A DNA stretch of 64,000 nt from Mycolicibacterium hassiacum DSM 44199 (GTDB lineage Bacteria > Actinomycetota > Actinomycetes > Mycobacteriales > Mycobacteriaceae): NCBI RefSeq assembly GCF_900603025.1, contig NZ_LR026975.1:2728001-2792000 (forward strand), in the 5' to 3' direction. The notes beneath the pieces were generated by a model. It was not told where the DNA came from. It was given only the letters and a program-made list of their open reading frames with translations, and made no database searches. Shown piece after piece: positions 8,253-15,803 of the stretch (the stretch's first letter is position 1; each line of letters begins with the position of its first letter). Both the position numbers and the translations under genes were made by a program.

Positions 8253-9548
8253 TCACACCCCCACCGGTTTGCGCTCGGACCGAGGTTCGGCTCGGCGTTC
8301 GGCCCGGTACTGCTCGACCCAGTCGACGACCACCTTGTGCAGATGGCGCACCAGGATCTCCTGATCGCTGAGCGGGAACTCGTCGACGATCGGTTCGTCG
8401 AGGCCGTACTCGAGCGCCTCCTGGGTGCCGCCGAGCATCCCGGCGTCCTGCAGCGCGAACTCCTTGAGCACCACCGACGCCACCTCGTGCTCGATACGCT
8501 CGCGCACGGTGCGGGCGGGATGGAACGCGGTGTAGGCCTCGAACTTGTGGGTGTTGTACGACGTCGGCCAGTAGCGGTAGAGCAGGTACCAGCCGTGGTA
8601 GATGAGGATCTCCAGGTTGGGGAAGATCTGGAAGTTCGTGATACCCCACGGTTCGATCCCGCCGGGGTTCAGTCCGGCCGAGAAGTGGGTCTCGGGCGTG
8701 CGCCACGGGCCGACCAGCCCGCTGCGGGTGGCACGTTCCACCGGATACATGTGCTCCGGCGGCAGCAGCCAGCGCCGGGTGCCCGCGGTGGAGACCAGCC
8801 GGTGCGGGCCGTCGATCTGGAAGTGACCGCATTCGAAGGTGGCGTTGGGCCGGCGCACCGCGCTCGGCACCTGCTGCGAATGCAGCGCCGGTACGTGGTA
8901 GTACTCCTGGAACGCGTCGGCGAAGATCTTCCAGTTGCTGTTGTTGTGCGCCTCGAACTCGTAGCGCTCGGTCATCAGCTCGAACGGGTAGTCGTCGAGC
9001 GCGGTGATCATCGGGCCCAGGAACTCGCGCAGACTCCACCGCGGCTCGGGGTCGAAGTTGATGAAGATGAACCCGTTCCACACATCGCAGTTGACCGGCT
9101 TGAGGCCGTGTCGCGACGGGTCCAGATCGAAGAACTCGCCGGCCTGCTGCACGAAGGTCAACTCACCGGACAGGCCGTAGCGCCAGCCGTGATACTTGCA
9201 GGTGAACTGACGGCAGGTGCCGGACACCTCCTCGTTGGGGAAGTCGTTCCACACCAACTTGTTACCGCGGTGCCGGCAGATGTTGTAGAAGCCGCGGATC
9301 TGCTCGTCCTTGCCCCGGACCACGATCACCGACGCCCGGGCCGCGGCGATGTCCTTGGTGAGGTAGCTGCCGACCCGCGGCACGTCCTCCACCCGGCCGA
9401 CGTTGAGCCAGGCCCGCTTGAACACCGCCTCGCGCTCCAGCTCGTAGAACTCCGGGGAGATCGAGTCGCGGAACGAGATGGGCCCGGTGCCGAGCTCGGG
9501 GTAATGCTCGGTCCAGCTGCCCTCCGGGGGCTTAGGCCACTTCCCCAT
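8253..9548 (-). CDS. Rieske non-heme iron oxygenase, alpha subunit (oxygenase 1)
   Basis: A 431-aa ring-hydroxylating oxygenase. The Rieske 2Fe-2S cluster is bound by C91-x-H93 and C117-x2-H120 (CRHRGN ... CKYHGW). The mononuclear iron site shows the bridging D211 and ligands H218 and H223 (DAFQEYYHVPALH). It needs a reductase, and the FNR/2Fe-2S protein two genes upstream in the same operon fits. It is a paralogue of the oxygenases at 15800 and 37037, and all three begin with a PKPPEGSWT motif. GGAGG precedes the ATG at 9548. The substrate is unknown. Confidence 0.95.
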   Translation of the reverse strand: MGKWPKPPEGSWTEHYPELGTGPISFRDSISPEFYELEREAVFKRAWLNVGRVEDVPRVGSYLTKDIAAARASVIVVRGKDEQIRGFYNICRHRGNKLVWNDFPNEEVSGTCRQFTCKYHGWRYGLSGELTFVQQAGEFFDLDPSRHGLKPVNCDVWNGFIFINFDPEPRWSLREFLGPMITALDDYPFELMTERYEFEAHNNSNWKIFADAFQEYYHVPALHSQQVPSAVRRPNATFECGHFQIDGPHRLVSTAGTRRWLLPPEHMYPVERATRSGLVGPWRTPETHFSAGLNPGGIEPWGITNFQIFPNLEILIYHGWYLLYRYWPTSYNTHKFEAYTAFHPARTVRERIEHEVASVVLKEFALQDAGMLGGTQEALEYGLDEPIVDEFPLSDQEILVRHLHKVVVDWVEQYRAERRAEPRSERKPVGV

Positions 9549-9584
9549 GTGAACCTCCGTGCGGTTGTTCTTCCCGGCCGATCG

Positions 9585-10328
9585 TCACAACACCGATCCG
9601 CCGTTGACTCCGAGAATCTGACCGGTGATGAATCCCGCCTGCTCCGAACACAGGAACCCGACCGCGGCCGCGATGTCGGCGGGGGTGCCCAGATGGCCGA
9701 CCGGGATACCGGCGGCCATCTGTTCATTGGACGGCAGATGGCCGGCCGCCTGCCCGGCATGCTGCATCGGGGTCTCGATACCCGACGGCGGGATGTTGTT
9801 GACCGTGATCCCGGCCCGCCCGTATTCGCGCGCCAGCGATTTCGTCAACGACAGCAGCGCGCCTTTGGACGCGGCGTAATGCGCCATCTGCGGCGACCCG
9901 CGCTGCGCGCTCGAGGAGGAGATCATCACGATCCGGCCCCAGCCGGCGTCGAGCATGTCGGGTATCGCCGCCTGGCAGCAGTGGAAGGCGCCGGTCAGGT
10001 TGACGTCGAGCAGCCGGGTCCAGGACTCGACGGTGATCTCGGTGAACGGGCAGAAATCCACCACCCCCGCGCTGGTCACCAGGATGTGCACCGGTCCCAG
10101 TTGGGCGCGGACCTTCGCGAACGCGGCATCGACCCCGGCACGGTCGCTGACGTCGACGCCGATCCCGACCGCGGTGACGCCCTCGGCGCGTAGCTCGTCG
10201 GAAACCCGTTCGGCTCCTTCGGCGTTGATGTCCAGCACGCCGATCCTGTGACCCCGGGCGCCGAGTTCGTGGCAGATCGCCTCGCCCATTCCCGACGCTC
10301 CCCCGGTCACCACGGCCACGCGGCTCAT
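9585..10328 (-). CDS. Short-chain dehydrogenase/reductase
   Basis: A 247-aa classical SDR: cofactor motif TGGASGMG, the structural TSAG motif in place of the usual NNAG, catalytic Ser in MISSSS, and YAASK for the Tyr/Lys pair. It would oxidise an alcohol or dihydrodiol, or reduce a ketone, with NAD(P). The gene lies between the reductase and Rieske oxygenase 1, where a dihydrodiol or hydroxy-product dehydrogenase is often found. The exact substrate is unknown. Confidence 0.9.
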   Translation of the reverse strand: MSRVAVVTGGASGMGEAICHELGARGHRIGVLDINAEGAERVSDELRAEGVTAVGIGVDVSDRAGVDAAFAKVRAQLGPVHILVTSAGVVDFCPFTEITVESWTRLLDVNLTGAFHCCQAAIPDMLDAGWGRIVMISSSSAQRGSPQMAHYAASKGALLSLTKSLAREYGRAGITVNNIPPSGIETPMQHAGQAAGHLPSNEQMAAGIPVGHLGTPADIAAAVGFLCSEQAGFITGQILGVNGGSVL

Positions 10329-10344
10329 CGCTGCTCCCCTCTCG

Positions 10345-11364
10345 CTACTCGTAGACCACGCGCACCGTCGGGCTCGTCGGCAACGCCTGGCAGGTCACCA
10401 CGTAGCCGGCCGCGACCTCGTCGTCGTCGAGCACGTCGTTGTTGACCATTCGGGCGCTGCCCTCCACGATTCGTGCGATACATGTTCCGCAGGAACCGAT
10501 TTCGCAGGAGTACGGGGCTCGCAGGCCTGCCGTTCGCACGCACTGCAGGATGGTGTCGCCGGCGCGGTAGCGCACCGTGGTGGTGCGCCGGTCCAGCTCG
10601 ATGACGACCTCCTGAGTGGCAGCGGACGTGGTGGCGGCATCGCCGGTGTCGCCCGGCGGCGCCTCGAACCGCTCCAGATGCAGTCGCGCGGGCGGAACCC
10701 CGGCCGCCAGCACCGACTTCTCGACAAGATCCATGAACGGGCCGGGACCGCAGATGTAGTAGTCGGCGTCGAAGCGGTCCCGGCCGGAGTCGAGGAACGA
10801 CTCCACGACGGCGGGATCGACAACCCCCGACACCTCGTCGAAATGGTGGGTGAGCGTCAGCCGGTCGGGGTGGCGGTCGGCCAGTTCGGCCAGCGCGCGG
10901 GCGAAGATCACCGACTGCCGGCTGCGGTTGGCGTAGAACAACCGCACGTTGCGCGCGCTCTCGGCGAGCGCGGCATCGACCAGCGAGAACACCGGCGTGA
11001 TCCCGCTGCCGGCGGCGAACGCGACGATGTCACGCTCGGACTCGCCGAGCACGAACCGGCCCTGGGGCGGGGCGGCGTACAGAAGCCCGCCGATCGCGGC
11101 GGTGTCGTTCAGCCAGTTCGACACCAGCCCACCGGGGTCGCGTTTGACGGTGATCTGCAGCTTTCCGGTGTGCGGCGCCGACGACATCGAATAGCAGCGC
11201 CGGTGCCGGCGACCGTCGAGGTCGACCTGCAGGGTCAGGAACTGGCCCGCCCGGTACCGGAATCGCTCCGCCTGGTCTGGCGGCACGTCGAGCACCAGCG
11301 ACACCGCATCGCTGGTTTCGTGCACCACTTCCCGGATCCGCAGCGGTGCGAAGTCGTCGAACAT
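10345..11364 (-). CDS. FNR-type oxidoreductase with C-terminal 2Fe-2S ferredoxin domain (oxygenase reductase)
   Basis: A 339-aa protein with an FAD domain (RCYSMSS at 56-62), an NADH-binding region (AAGSGITP) and a C-terminal plant-type 2Fe-2S domain with C287, C292, C295 and C325. This order (FAD, NAD, 2Fe-2S) is that of KshB/HmpA-like reductases, which pass electrons from NADH to Rieske oxygenases. It is the only such reductase in the window, so it may serve all three Rieske enzymes. The first gene of the minus-strand operon, it starts 8 bases from a promoter-like element shared with the region at 17133. Confidence 0.92.
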   Translation of the reverse strand: MFDDFAPLRIREVVHETSDAVSLVLDVPPDQAERFRYRAGQFLTLQVDLDGRRHRRCYSMSSAPHTGKLQITVKRDPGGLVSNWLNDTAAIGGLLYAAPPQGRFVLGESERDIVAFAAGSGITPVFSLVDAALAESARNVRLFYANRSRQSVIFARALAELADRHPDRLTLTHHFDEVSGVVDPAVVESFLDSGRDRFDADYYICGPGPFMDLVEKSVLAAGVPPARLHLERFEAPPGDTGDAATTSAATQEVVIELDRRTTTVRYRAGDTILQCVRTAGLRAPYSCEIGSCGTCIARIVEGSARMVNNDVLDDDEVAAGYVVTCQALPTSPTVRVVYE

Positions 11365-11371
11365 CCGCCCA

Positions 11372-11393
11372 CAGTATCAAGTACTTGCGATTG
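11372..11393 (-). promoter_or_regulatory. Shared promoter/operator element, motif A copy 1
   Basis: On the minus strand this begins CAATCGCAAGTACTTGATAC and ends in TG. It contains the 10-bp palindrome CAAGTACTTG. A TTGAGG about 16 bases before GATACT gives a plausible -35/-10 pair for the reductase gene. The same element with one base changed lies at 17133-17154. It partly resembles the KstR2 half-sites (CAAGnnCTTG) known from mycobacteria, but lacks a full match. Confidence 0.6.
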
Positions 11394-11431
11394 ACCTCAA
11401 GGGCCGGTGCGGCGAAGCCGGACCGGCGTGA

Positions 11432-11845
11432 TCAGGAGGCGGGTTCGTAACGCAACATGGTCACGTTGTGCTCGGGGTGATCGCAGAACACCGGGCGGAC
11501 CCGCATGCCGACCTTCAGTTCGGCCGGATCGACGTTGACCAGTTCGGTGGAGAAGCGGGGCCCTTCGTCCCACTGCACGATCGCCAGGATCTGCGGCACC
11601 GCGTCGGCGAAGTGCGGACTGACCGGCCGGCGGGCGACGGTGTAGGAGTACAGCGTGCCCATGCCCGAGATCTCGCGCCACTCCAGATCATCGGCGAGCG
11701 TGCGCGGCGCCCGGACCCGGGGATAGAACACATACTCACCCGACGACGGGCTGTACTGGATGACAATGCGGTGCTCGGCCAGCGCGTCCCAGAACGGCGC
11801 GGTGGTGGGCGTTTTGACCGGCATCGGTCGCTCGAAACTCGTCAT
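11432..11845 (-). CDS. DUF35 OB-fold protein lacking the zinc ribbon cysteines
   Basis: A 137-aa protein of the DUF35 type, which pairs with thiolase-like enzymes. Usually an N-terminal rubredoxin-like zinc ribbon carries two CxxC pairs; here the corresponding segment reads IQYSPSSGEYVFYPRVRAP and has no cysteine. The OB-fold part (GMGTLYSYTVARRP ... GMRVRPVF) is intact. It lies 5 bases after the thiolase-like gene, the arrangement seen for Ltp2-ChsH2-like steroid side-chain aldolases and for acyl-CoA-binding thiolase partners. Loss of the ribbon suggests a structural rather than metal-dependent role. Confidence 0.8.
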   Translation of the reverse strand: MTSFERPMPVKTPTTAPFWDALAEHRIVIQYSPSSGEYVFYPRVRAPRTLADDLEWREISGMGTLYSYTVARRPVSPHFADAVPQILAIVQWDEGPRFSTELVNVDPAELKVGMRVRPVFCDHPEHNVTMLRYEPAS

Positions 11846-11850
11846 CGCCG

Positions 11851-13068
11851 TCAGTCCCCCTCGAGGATCAGCGCGGTCTGCTCGGACAGAATGCCGCCGT
11901 TGCCGGACACGAACGCGCGGTGGCAGTCGGCGACCTGGGCCGCCTTCGCGCGCCCCATGATCTGTCGGGTGGCATCGCAGACGTGGTGCATGCCGCCGGC
12001 GAGTCCCGCCTGGCCGAAGCCGAGCTGCCCGCCTGCGGTGTTCATCGGGAAGTCGCCGCGGAAGGTCAGGTCGTGCTCGGCCACGAACTGCATGCCCTCA
12101 CCCTTGGCGCAGAAGCCGGCGTCCTCCAGCGACAGCAGCACGGTGATCGTGTAGCAGTCGTAGATCGAGACCATGTCGATGTCGCCGCGGCCGAGACCGG
12201 CCATCGTGAACGCGGTCTCGGCGGCCTGGGTCAGCGGGGTCTGCAGCAGGTCCTCCGCATAGGTCGGGGTCTTGAACGGAACGTGTTCGCCGAAACCGCG
12301 AATCCACACCGGGCGGTTGCGGGCCCGCCGGGCGACGTCGGCGTTGGCCACCACGACCGCGGCGCCGCCCACACACGGCATCACGATCTCGAGTTTGCGC
12401 AGCGGGTCGGCGATCACCGGGCTGGCCAGGACGTCCTCGACGGTCAGTGGGGTGTCGCGCCAAACGGCACCCTCGGTGTGGTTGGCGTTGACGCGCTGAT
12501 CGACCACGATCTTAGCCATCGCCCGCTCGTCGTAGCCGTAGACCGCGCCGTAACGGGTGGCCACCTGACCGTACGGGGCGTTCTGCCCGAGGTTGCCGTA
12601 CGGGATCTCGAATTCGGCCTGCGGCGAACCGTATTGGTTGCTCGACGAACCGAAGAACACCGCATCGGTGAGCGGTTTGGGCTTGCGGTCGGAGTTGGGC
12701 GTGTTGTAGCGCGCCGGCAGTGCGCACACCACCACATCGCAGATGCCGAGTTCGACGGCCGCCGCGGCCCGCCAGACCATCGCGGCCGCGCTGGCACCGC
12801 CCAGATCGACCAGTTCGGCGAAGTTGGCCCGCACCCCGAGGTATTCGGCGATGGTCGACGGTACGAAGATCTCCGATTCGGCCAGATGCGATGTCACGAT
12901 GCCGTCCACCGACTCGGCCGGCAGGCCGGCGTCGGCGAGCGCAGCGGCCGCGAGATCGGCCCACTGCTCGAGGATGAACGGCGCCGGCGGCCCGCTCAGC
13001 GCCTTGGTCAGCCGCTCCGGGGGCAGTTCGACGTAGCCTATGATCGCTGCTTCGCCACGTAACCCCAT
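11851..13068 (-). CDS. Thiolase-like protein (lipid-transfer/SCP-x type)
   Basis: A 405-aa protein of the non-decarboxylating thiolase superfamily, close in style to SCP-x thiolase and Ltp-type aldolases. The usual nucleophile region reads DLGGASAAAMV and has no cysteine, so classic thiolysis is doubtful. Conserved blocks include SIYDCYTITVLLSLE, NTAGGQLGFGQAGLAGG and GNGGILSEQ. Together with the adjacent DUF35 protein it could act as a retro-aldolase or another C-C bond cleaving complex on a CoA thioester, as known for Ltp2. It is divergent from the TetR gene at 13174, with a shared operator between them. Confidence 0.82.
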   Translation of the reverse strand: MGLRGEAAIIGYVELPPERLTKALSGPPAPFILEQWADLAAAALADAGLPAESVDGIVTSHLAESEIFVPSTIAEYLGVRANFAELVDLGGASAAAMVWRAAAAVELGICDVVVCALPARYNTPNSDRKPKPLTDAVFFGSSSNQYGSPQAEFEIPYGNLGQNAPYGQVATRYGAVYGYDERAMAKIVVDQRVNANHTEGAVWRDTPLTVEDVLASPVIADPLRKLEIVMPCVGGAAVVVANADVARRARNRPVWIRGFGEHVPFKTPTYAEDLLQTPLTQAAETAFTMAGLGRGDIDMVSIYDCYTITVLLSLEDAGFCAKGEGMQFVAEHDLTFRGDFPMNTAGGQLGFGQAGLAGGMHHVCDATRQIMGRAKAAQVADCHRAFVSGNGGILSEQTALILEGD

Positions 13069-13099
13069 CGCCTGATCCCCTGATCGACTCCCGACATAA

Positions 13100-13118
13100 A
13101 CGAGACGAACCGTCTCGT
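13100..13118. promoter_or_regulatory. Perfect 8-bp-arm palindrome, TetR operator candidate
   Basis: ACGAGACG-AAC-CGTCTCGT lies in the divergent interval between the thiolase-like gene (start 13068) and the TetR gene (start 13174). It is most simply the binding site of that TetR protein, controlling both directions. Confidence 0.6.
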
Positions 13119-13173
13119 CTTGCAGAGGCTAGTGGCAGGTGTCACCATCTGTAAACACCCCCAGGAGCAGGCC

Positions 13174-13746
13174 GTGTCGAATCCGAATCCCCCGCGCCGC
13201 CGCAGCGAGCGGGCCCGGGTCGCGATCGTGACCGCGACCCGGCAGTTGTTGCTGGAGCGCGGTTTCGACGGGTTGAGCATCGAGGCGGTCGCGGCTCGGG
13301 CCGGTGTCGGCAAACAGACCATCTACCGCTGGTGGCCGAGCCGACCCGCCCTGGTCGCAGACGTGCTGCTCGAGGACGCCGACGGGATCCTGCGACCGGT
13401 GGACGACACCGACGACCTCGCCGCCGACCTGATCCGGTGGGCGACGCGCCTCGCCGCCGCGTTGACCACCGAACGCGGCAACGCGATGCTGCGCATCCTG
13501 ACCGTCGCCGGCCTCGAGCATCCCGACGTCCAGGCGCGGCTGTATCAGGCGTTCAGCGTGCCGCTGCACAAAAGCGTGCGGTCCAGGCTGACCGCCGACG
13601 ACTACGACACCGCGACCGCCGAGGCCGCCGCCGACGCCGTAGTGGGCGGCATCGTGTACGGAATCCTCAACGAGGGAAGGGCTTTCCGCCGCAGCCGCGC
13701 CGAGGCGATCGTCCGCACCGTGCTCACCGGTCTCGGAAAGCGGTAG
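13174..13746 (+). CDS. TetR-family regulator
   Basis: A 190-aa regulator with an N-terminal helix-turn-helix ([20 protein letters not shown]) followed by a mainly helical ligand domain. GTG at 13174 has CAGGAGCAG upstream and is chosen over an ATG at 13120, which lies only two bases beyond the operator palindrome. It probably represses itself and the divergent thiolase-DUF35 genes through the palindrome at 13100. Its ligand could be a CoA ester of the pathway, which is inference. Confidence 0.9.
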   Translation: MSNPNPPRRRSERARVAIVTATRQLLLERGFDGLSIEAVAARAGVGKQTIYRWWPSRPALVADVLLEDADGILRPVDDTDDLAADLIRWATRLAAALTTERGNAMLRILTVAGLEHPDVQARLYQAFSVPLHKSVRSRLTADDYDTATAEAAADAVVGGIVYGILNEGRAFRRSRAEAIVRTVLTGLGKR

Positions 13747-13752
13747 CTCCCG

Positions 13753-14223
13753 TCACTCCCCGATGTGGTCGATGTGCAGCGTATGCCCGGTGCCCTTCTC
13801 CACCACCCGGGCGAGCAGTTCGCGCAACGTCTGCTGTTCTTCAGGGGTGAGCACGCTGAACACCTGCTCGTGGGCCGCGATGGCGTCGCGTACCGCGGCG
13901 GCCGCCACCCTGCGGCCCTCGTCGGTGAGGAAGACCTTCAGGATCCGGGCGTGCTCGGGATCGGGCCGGCGTTCGATCAGCCCGCGCTTCTCGAGTGACT
14001 TCAGCGCCAACTGCACCCCCTGCGGGGTGATCAGCAGCCGACGCGCCAACTCCGCACCGGACAGCCCCGGCTCGGTGGCCAGCTGACGCAACACGCCGAT
14101 CTGGGCGGTGCTGACCCCATGACGGCTCACCGCGTCGTTCACGGCGGTCAGCGCGAAATACCACGCCTGCTTGAGATGCCACAGCGTGTTGTCGACCAGC
14201 TCCATATCGACTTCTTGCGCCAT
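13753..14223 (-). CDS. MarR-family regulator
   Basis: A 156-aa winged-helix protein of the MarR family. The recognition region LSGAELARRLLITPQGVQLAL and the wing RRPDPEHARILKVFLTDEG are clear. It is the last gene of the Rieske 2 / 109-aa protein / amidohydrolase operon, starting 3 bases after the amidohydrolase stop. It converges with the TetR gene, leaving only 6 bases. It is a candidate regulator of motif A, but nothing in the sequence proves that. Confidence 0.9.
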   Translation of the reverse strand: MAQEVDMELVDNTLWHLKQAWYFALTAVNDAVSRHGVSTAQIGVLRQLATEPGLSGAELARRLLITPQGVQLALKSLEKRGLIERRPDPEHARILKVFLTDEGRRVAAAAVRDAIAAHEQVFSVLTPEEQQTLRELLARVVEKGTGHTLHIDHIGE

Positions 14224-14226
14224 CGC

Positions 14227-15477
14227 CTAGCCCCCGTCGTTCTTGTAGACCCGCCCATTCTTCATGACGAACCGCACGTCGAGCGTGGCGGTGATGTCGC
14301 GCGACGGGTCACCGGGAACCGCGATGATATCGGCCAGATAGCCGGGTGCGATGCGGCCTAGTTCGTCATCGGCCTCGATCAGCTCGGCGCTGGTGACGGT
14401 GGCGGCCCGCAGCGCCTGCATCGGGCTCATCCCCCGGTCGACCAGCGCGCACAGCTCCTTGGCGTTCTGGCCGTGCGGGATGGCCGGCGCGTCGGTGCCG
14501 CAGGCGATGCGCACCCCGGCCGCGATGGCCTTGGGCAGCATCTCCCGGGCGCGGGGAAAGACCTCGGCGGCCTTCCTGCGCAGCTCCGGGGCGATGCGGT
14601 CGACGGCCATCGCCTCGGTGAGGTAGGTGGTCGACACCAGGAACGTCCCGGTGTCGGCCATCATCTTGACGGTGTCGTCACTGGCCAGAAAACCGTGCTC
14701 GATGCAGTCGATGCCGGCGCGGATACAGGCCCGGATCGCGCTGTCCCCCACCGCGTGCGCGGCGACGCGCACCCCGGCGCGATGCGCCTCGTCGGCGATC
14801 GCGGCGAACTCCTCGTCGGAGTACTGCTGCGCCCCGGGTGCGGTGCTGTGCGACATCACCCCACCCGATGCCGACACCTTGATCACCTTGGCACCGTGCC
14901 GGATCTGATAGCGCACGCAGGCGCGGACGTCGTCGACACCGTTGGCGATGCCCTCGGCCACCGACAGCGGCATGATGCCCGGGGCGAGCCGCTGGAACAC
15001 GGTCGGATCGAGGTGCCCCCCGTACGGGGTGACCGCATGCCCGGCAGGCCAGATCCGCGGCCCCACATGCCATTCGGCGTCGATCGCGCGCTGCAGAGCG
15101 ACGTCGAGCAGATATCCCCCGGTCTTGACCATCAGACCGAGGTTGCGCACGGTGGTGAAGCCCGCCTCCAGCGTGGTGCGGGCGTTGACCGCGGCGCGCA
15201 GCGTGCGATAGACGGGATCGTCCTGCACCCCGTGCATCGGGTTGGGCAGGCCGTCGGGTCCGCCCGGGCCACCGATGAGCAGGTTCAGCTCCATGTCCAT
15301 CAGGCCGGGCAGCAGGGTGACGTCGCCGAGGTCGATCACGCCGGCGCCGGGCGGCGGTTCGGCCGGGTTGACCGCGGTGATCCGGTCGTCGGTGACGACC
15401 ACGACGCCCGGCGAGCGCACCACTCCGGCGTCGACGTCGGCCCAGCGGGCGGCCCGCAGGACGGTGGTCGTGCTCAC
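14227..15477 (-). CDS. Amidohydrolase-superfamily protein with ExN in place of the metal-binding HxH (copy 1)
   Basis: A 416-aa protein of the imidazolonepropionase-like amidohydrolase group. The usual PGLIDxHxH motif reads PGLMDMELN, so both early histidines are replaced (E63, N65). The later ligands look present: a Lys in KVIKVSASGGV, a His in VAAHAVG, a His in CIEHG and the Asp in GTDAPAIPHG. It may bind metal in another way or have a changed reaction. GTG at 15477 overlaps the stop of the 109-aa gene as GTGA, and a longer upstream frame merely reads through that gene. A paralogue with the same change lies at 38720. Confidence 0.85.
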   Translation of the reverse strand: MSTTTVLRAARWADVDAGVVRSPGVVVVTDDRITAVNPAEPPPGAGVIDLGDVTLLPGLMDMELNLLIGGPGGPDGLPNPMHGVQDDPVYRTLRAAVNARTTLEAGFTTVRNLGLMVKTGGYLLDVALQRAIDAEWHVGPRIWPAGHAVTPYGGHLDPTVFQRLAPGIMPLSVAEGIANGVDDVRACVRYQIRHGAKVIKVSASGGVMSHSTAPGAQQYSDEEFAAIADEAHRAGVRVAAHAVGDSAIRACIRAGIDCIEHGFLASDDTVKMMADTGTFLVSTTYLTEAMAVDRIAPELRRKAAEVFPRAREMLPKAIAAGVRIACGTDAPAIPHGQNAKELCALVDRGMSPMQALRAATVTSAELIEADDELGRIAPGYLADIIAVPGDPSRDITATLDVRFVMKNGRVYKNDGG

Positions 15478-15803
15478 GGCACGGGCTCGGACAGGCAGTC
15501 CAGCGCGGTGGCGCCGGTGTCGGGTACCCGGGGCTGTTTCCAGCACTCCACCGGGAACGACACCGTGATCATCGAGTACAGCAGCCGCATCAGGTTCAGC
15601 ACGTCCTCGGGGAGGTCGTCGAGGGAGAACTTGTCGCAGTAGGCGATCGCCTCCTCGGCCCGCGGCGTGATCGCGTCGTAGAACTCCTGCATCTCGGCCA
15701 TCGTGCTGGACAGCCGCTTGGCGTAGCGCTCCCGCTCGGTGGCCAGACACCAGTCCGAGAACCGCTCCAGGTCGGCGAATTCGGGGGGCAGCTTGACGCT
15801 CAT
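15474..15803 (-). CDS. 109-aa Rieske-associated protein, copy 2 (unrecognised family)
   Basis: A 109-aa acidic protein, a paralogue of those at 7921 and 38388, without signal peptide or membrane segment. It begins MSVKLPPEFADLERFSDWCL and keeps the shared FYDA, PR, YCD and VSFPVE elements. Its start codon overlaps the stop of Rieske oxygenase 2 by four bases (ATGA), and its own stop overlaps the amidohydrolase start (GTGA). Translation of the three genes is therefore coupled. This strongly suggests a fixed stoichiometry or direct complex with the oxygenase, but the function is unknown. Confidence 0.85.
   Translation of the reverse strand: MSVKLPPEFADLERFSDWCLATERERYAKRLSSTMAEMQEFYDAITPRAEEAIAYCDKFSLDDLPEDVLNLMRLLYSMITVSFPVECWKQPRVPDTGATALDCLSEPVP

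Noticed and set aside
11372..11393. Reading motif A as a KstR2 cholesterol-catabolism site
   Set aside because: CAAGnnCTTG is present but the outer positions do not fully fit, copy 2 breaks the half-site, and the genes are not the known KstR2 set. Left as an unassigned operator.
15478..15750. Upstream extension of the amidohydrolase frame at 14227
   Set aside because: It overlaps the 109-aa gene. GTG 15477 gives a start that matches the paralogue at 38720.
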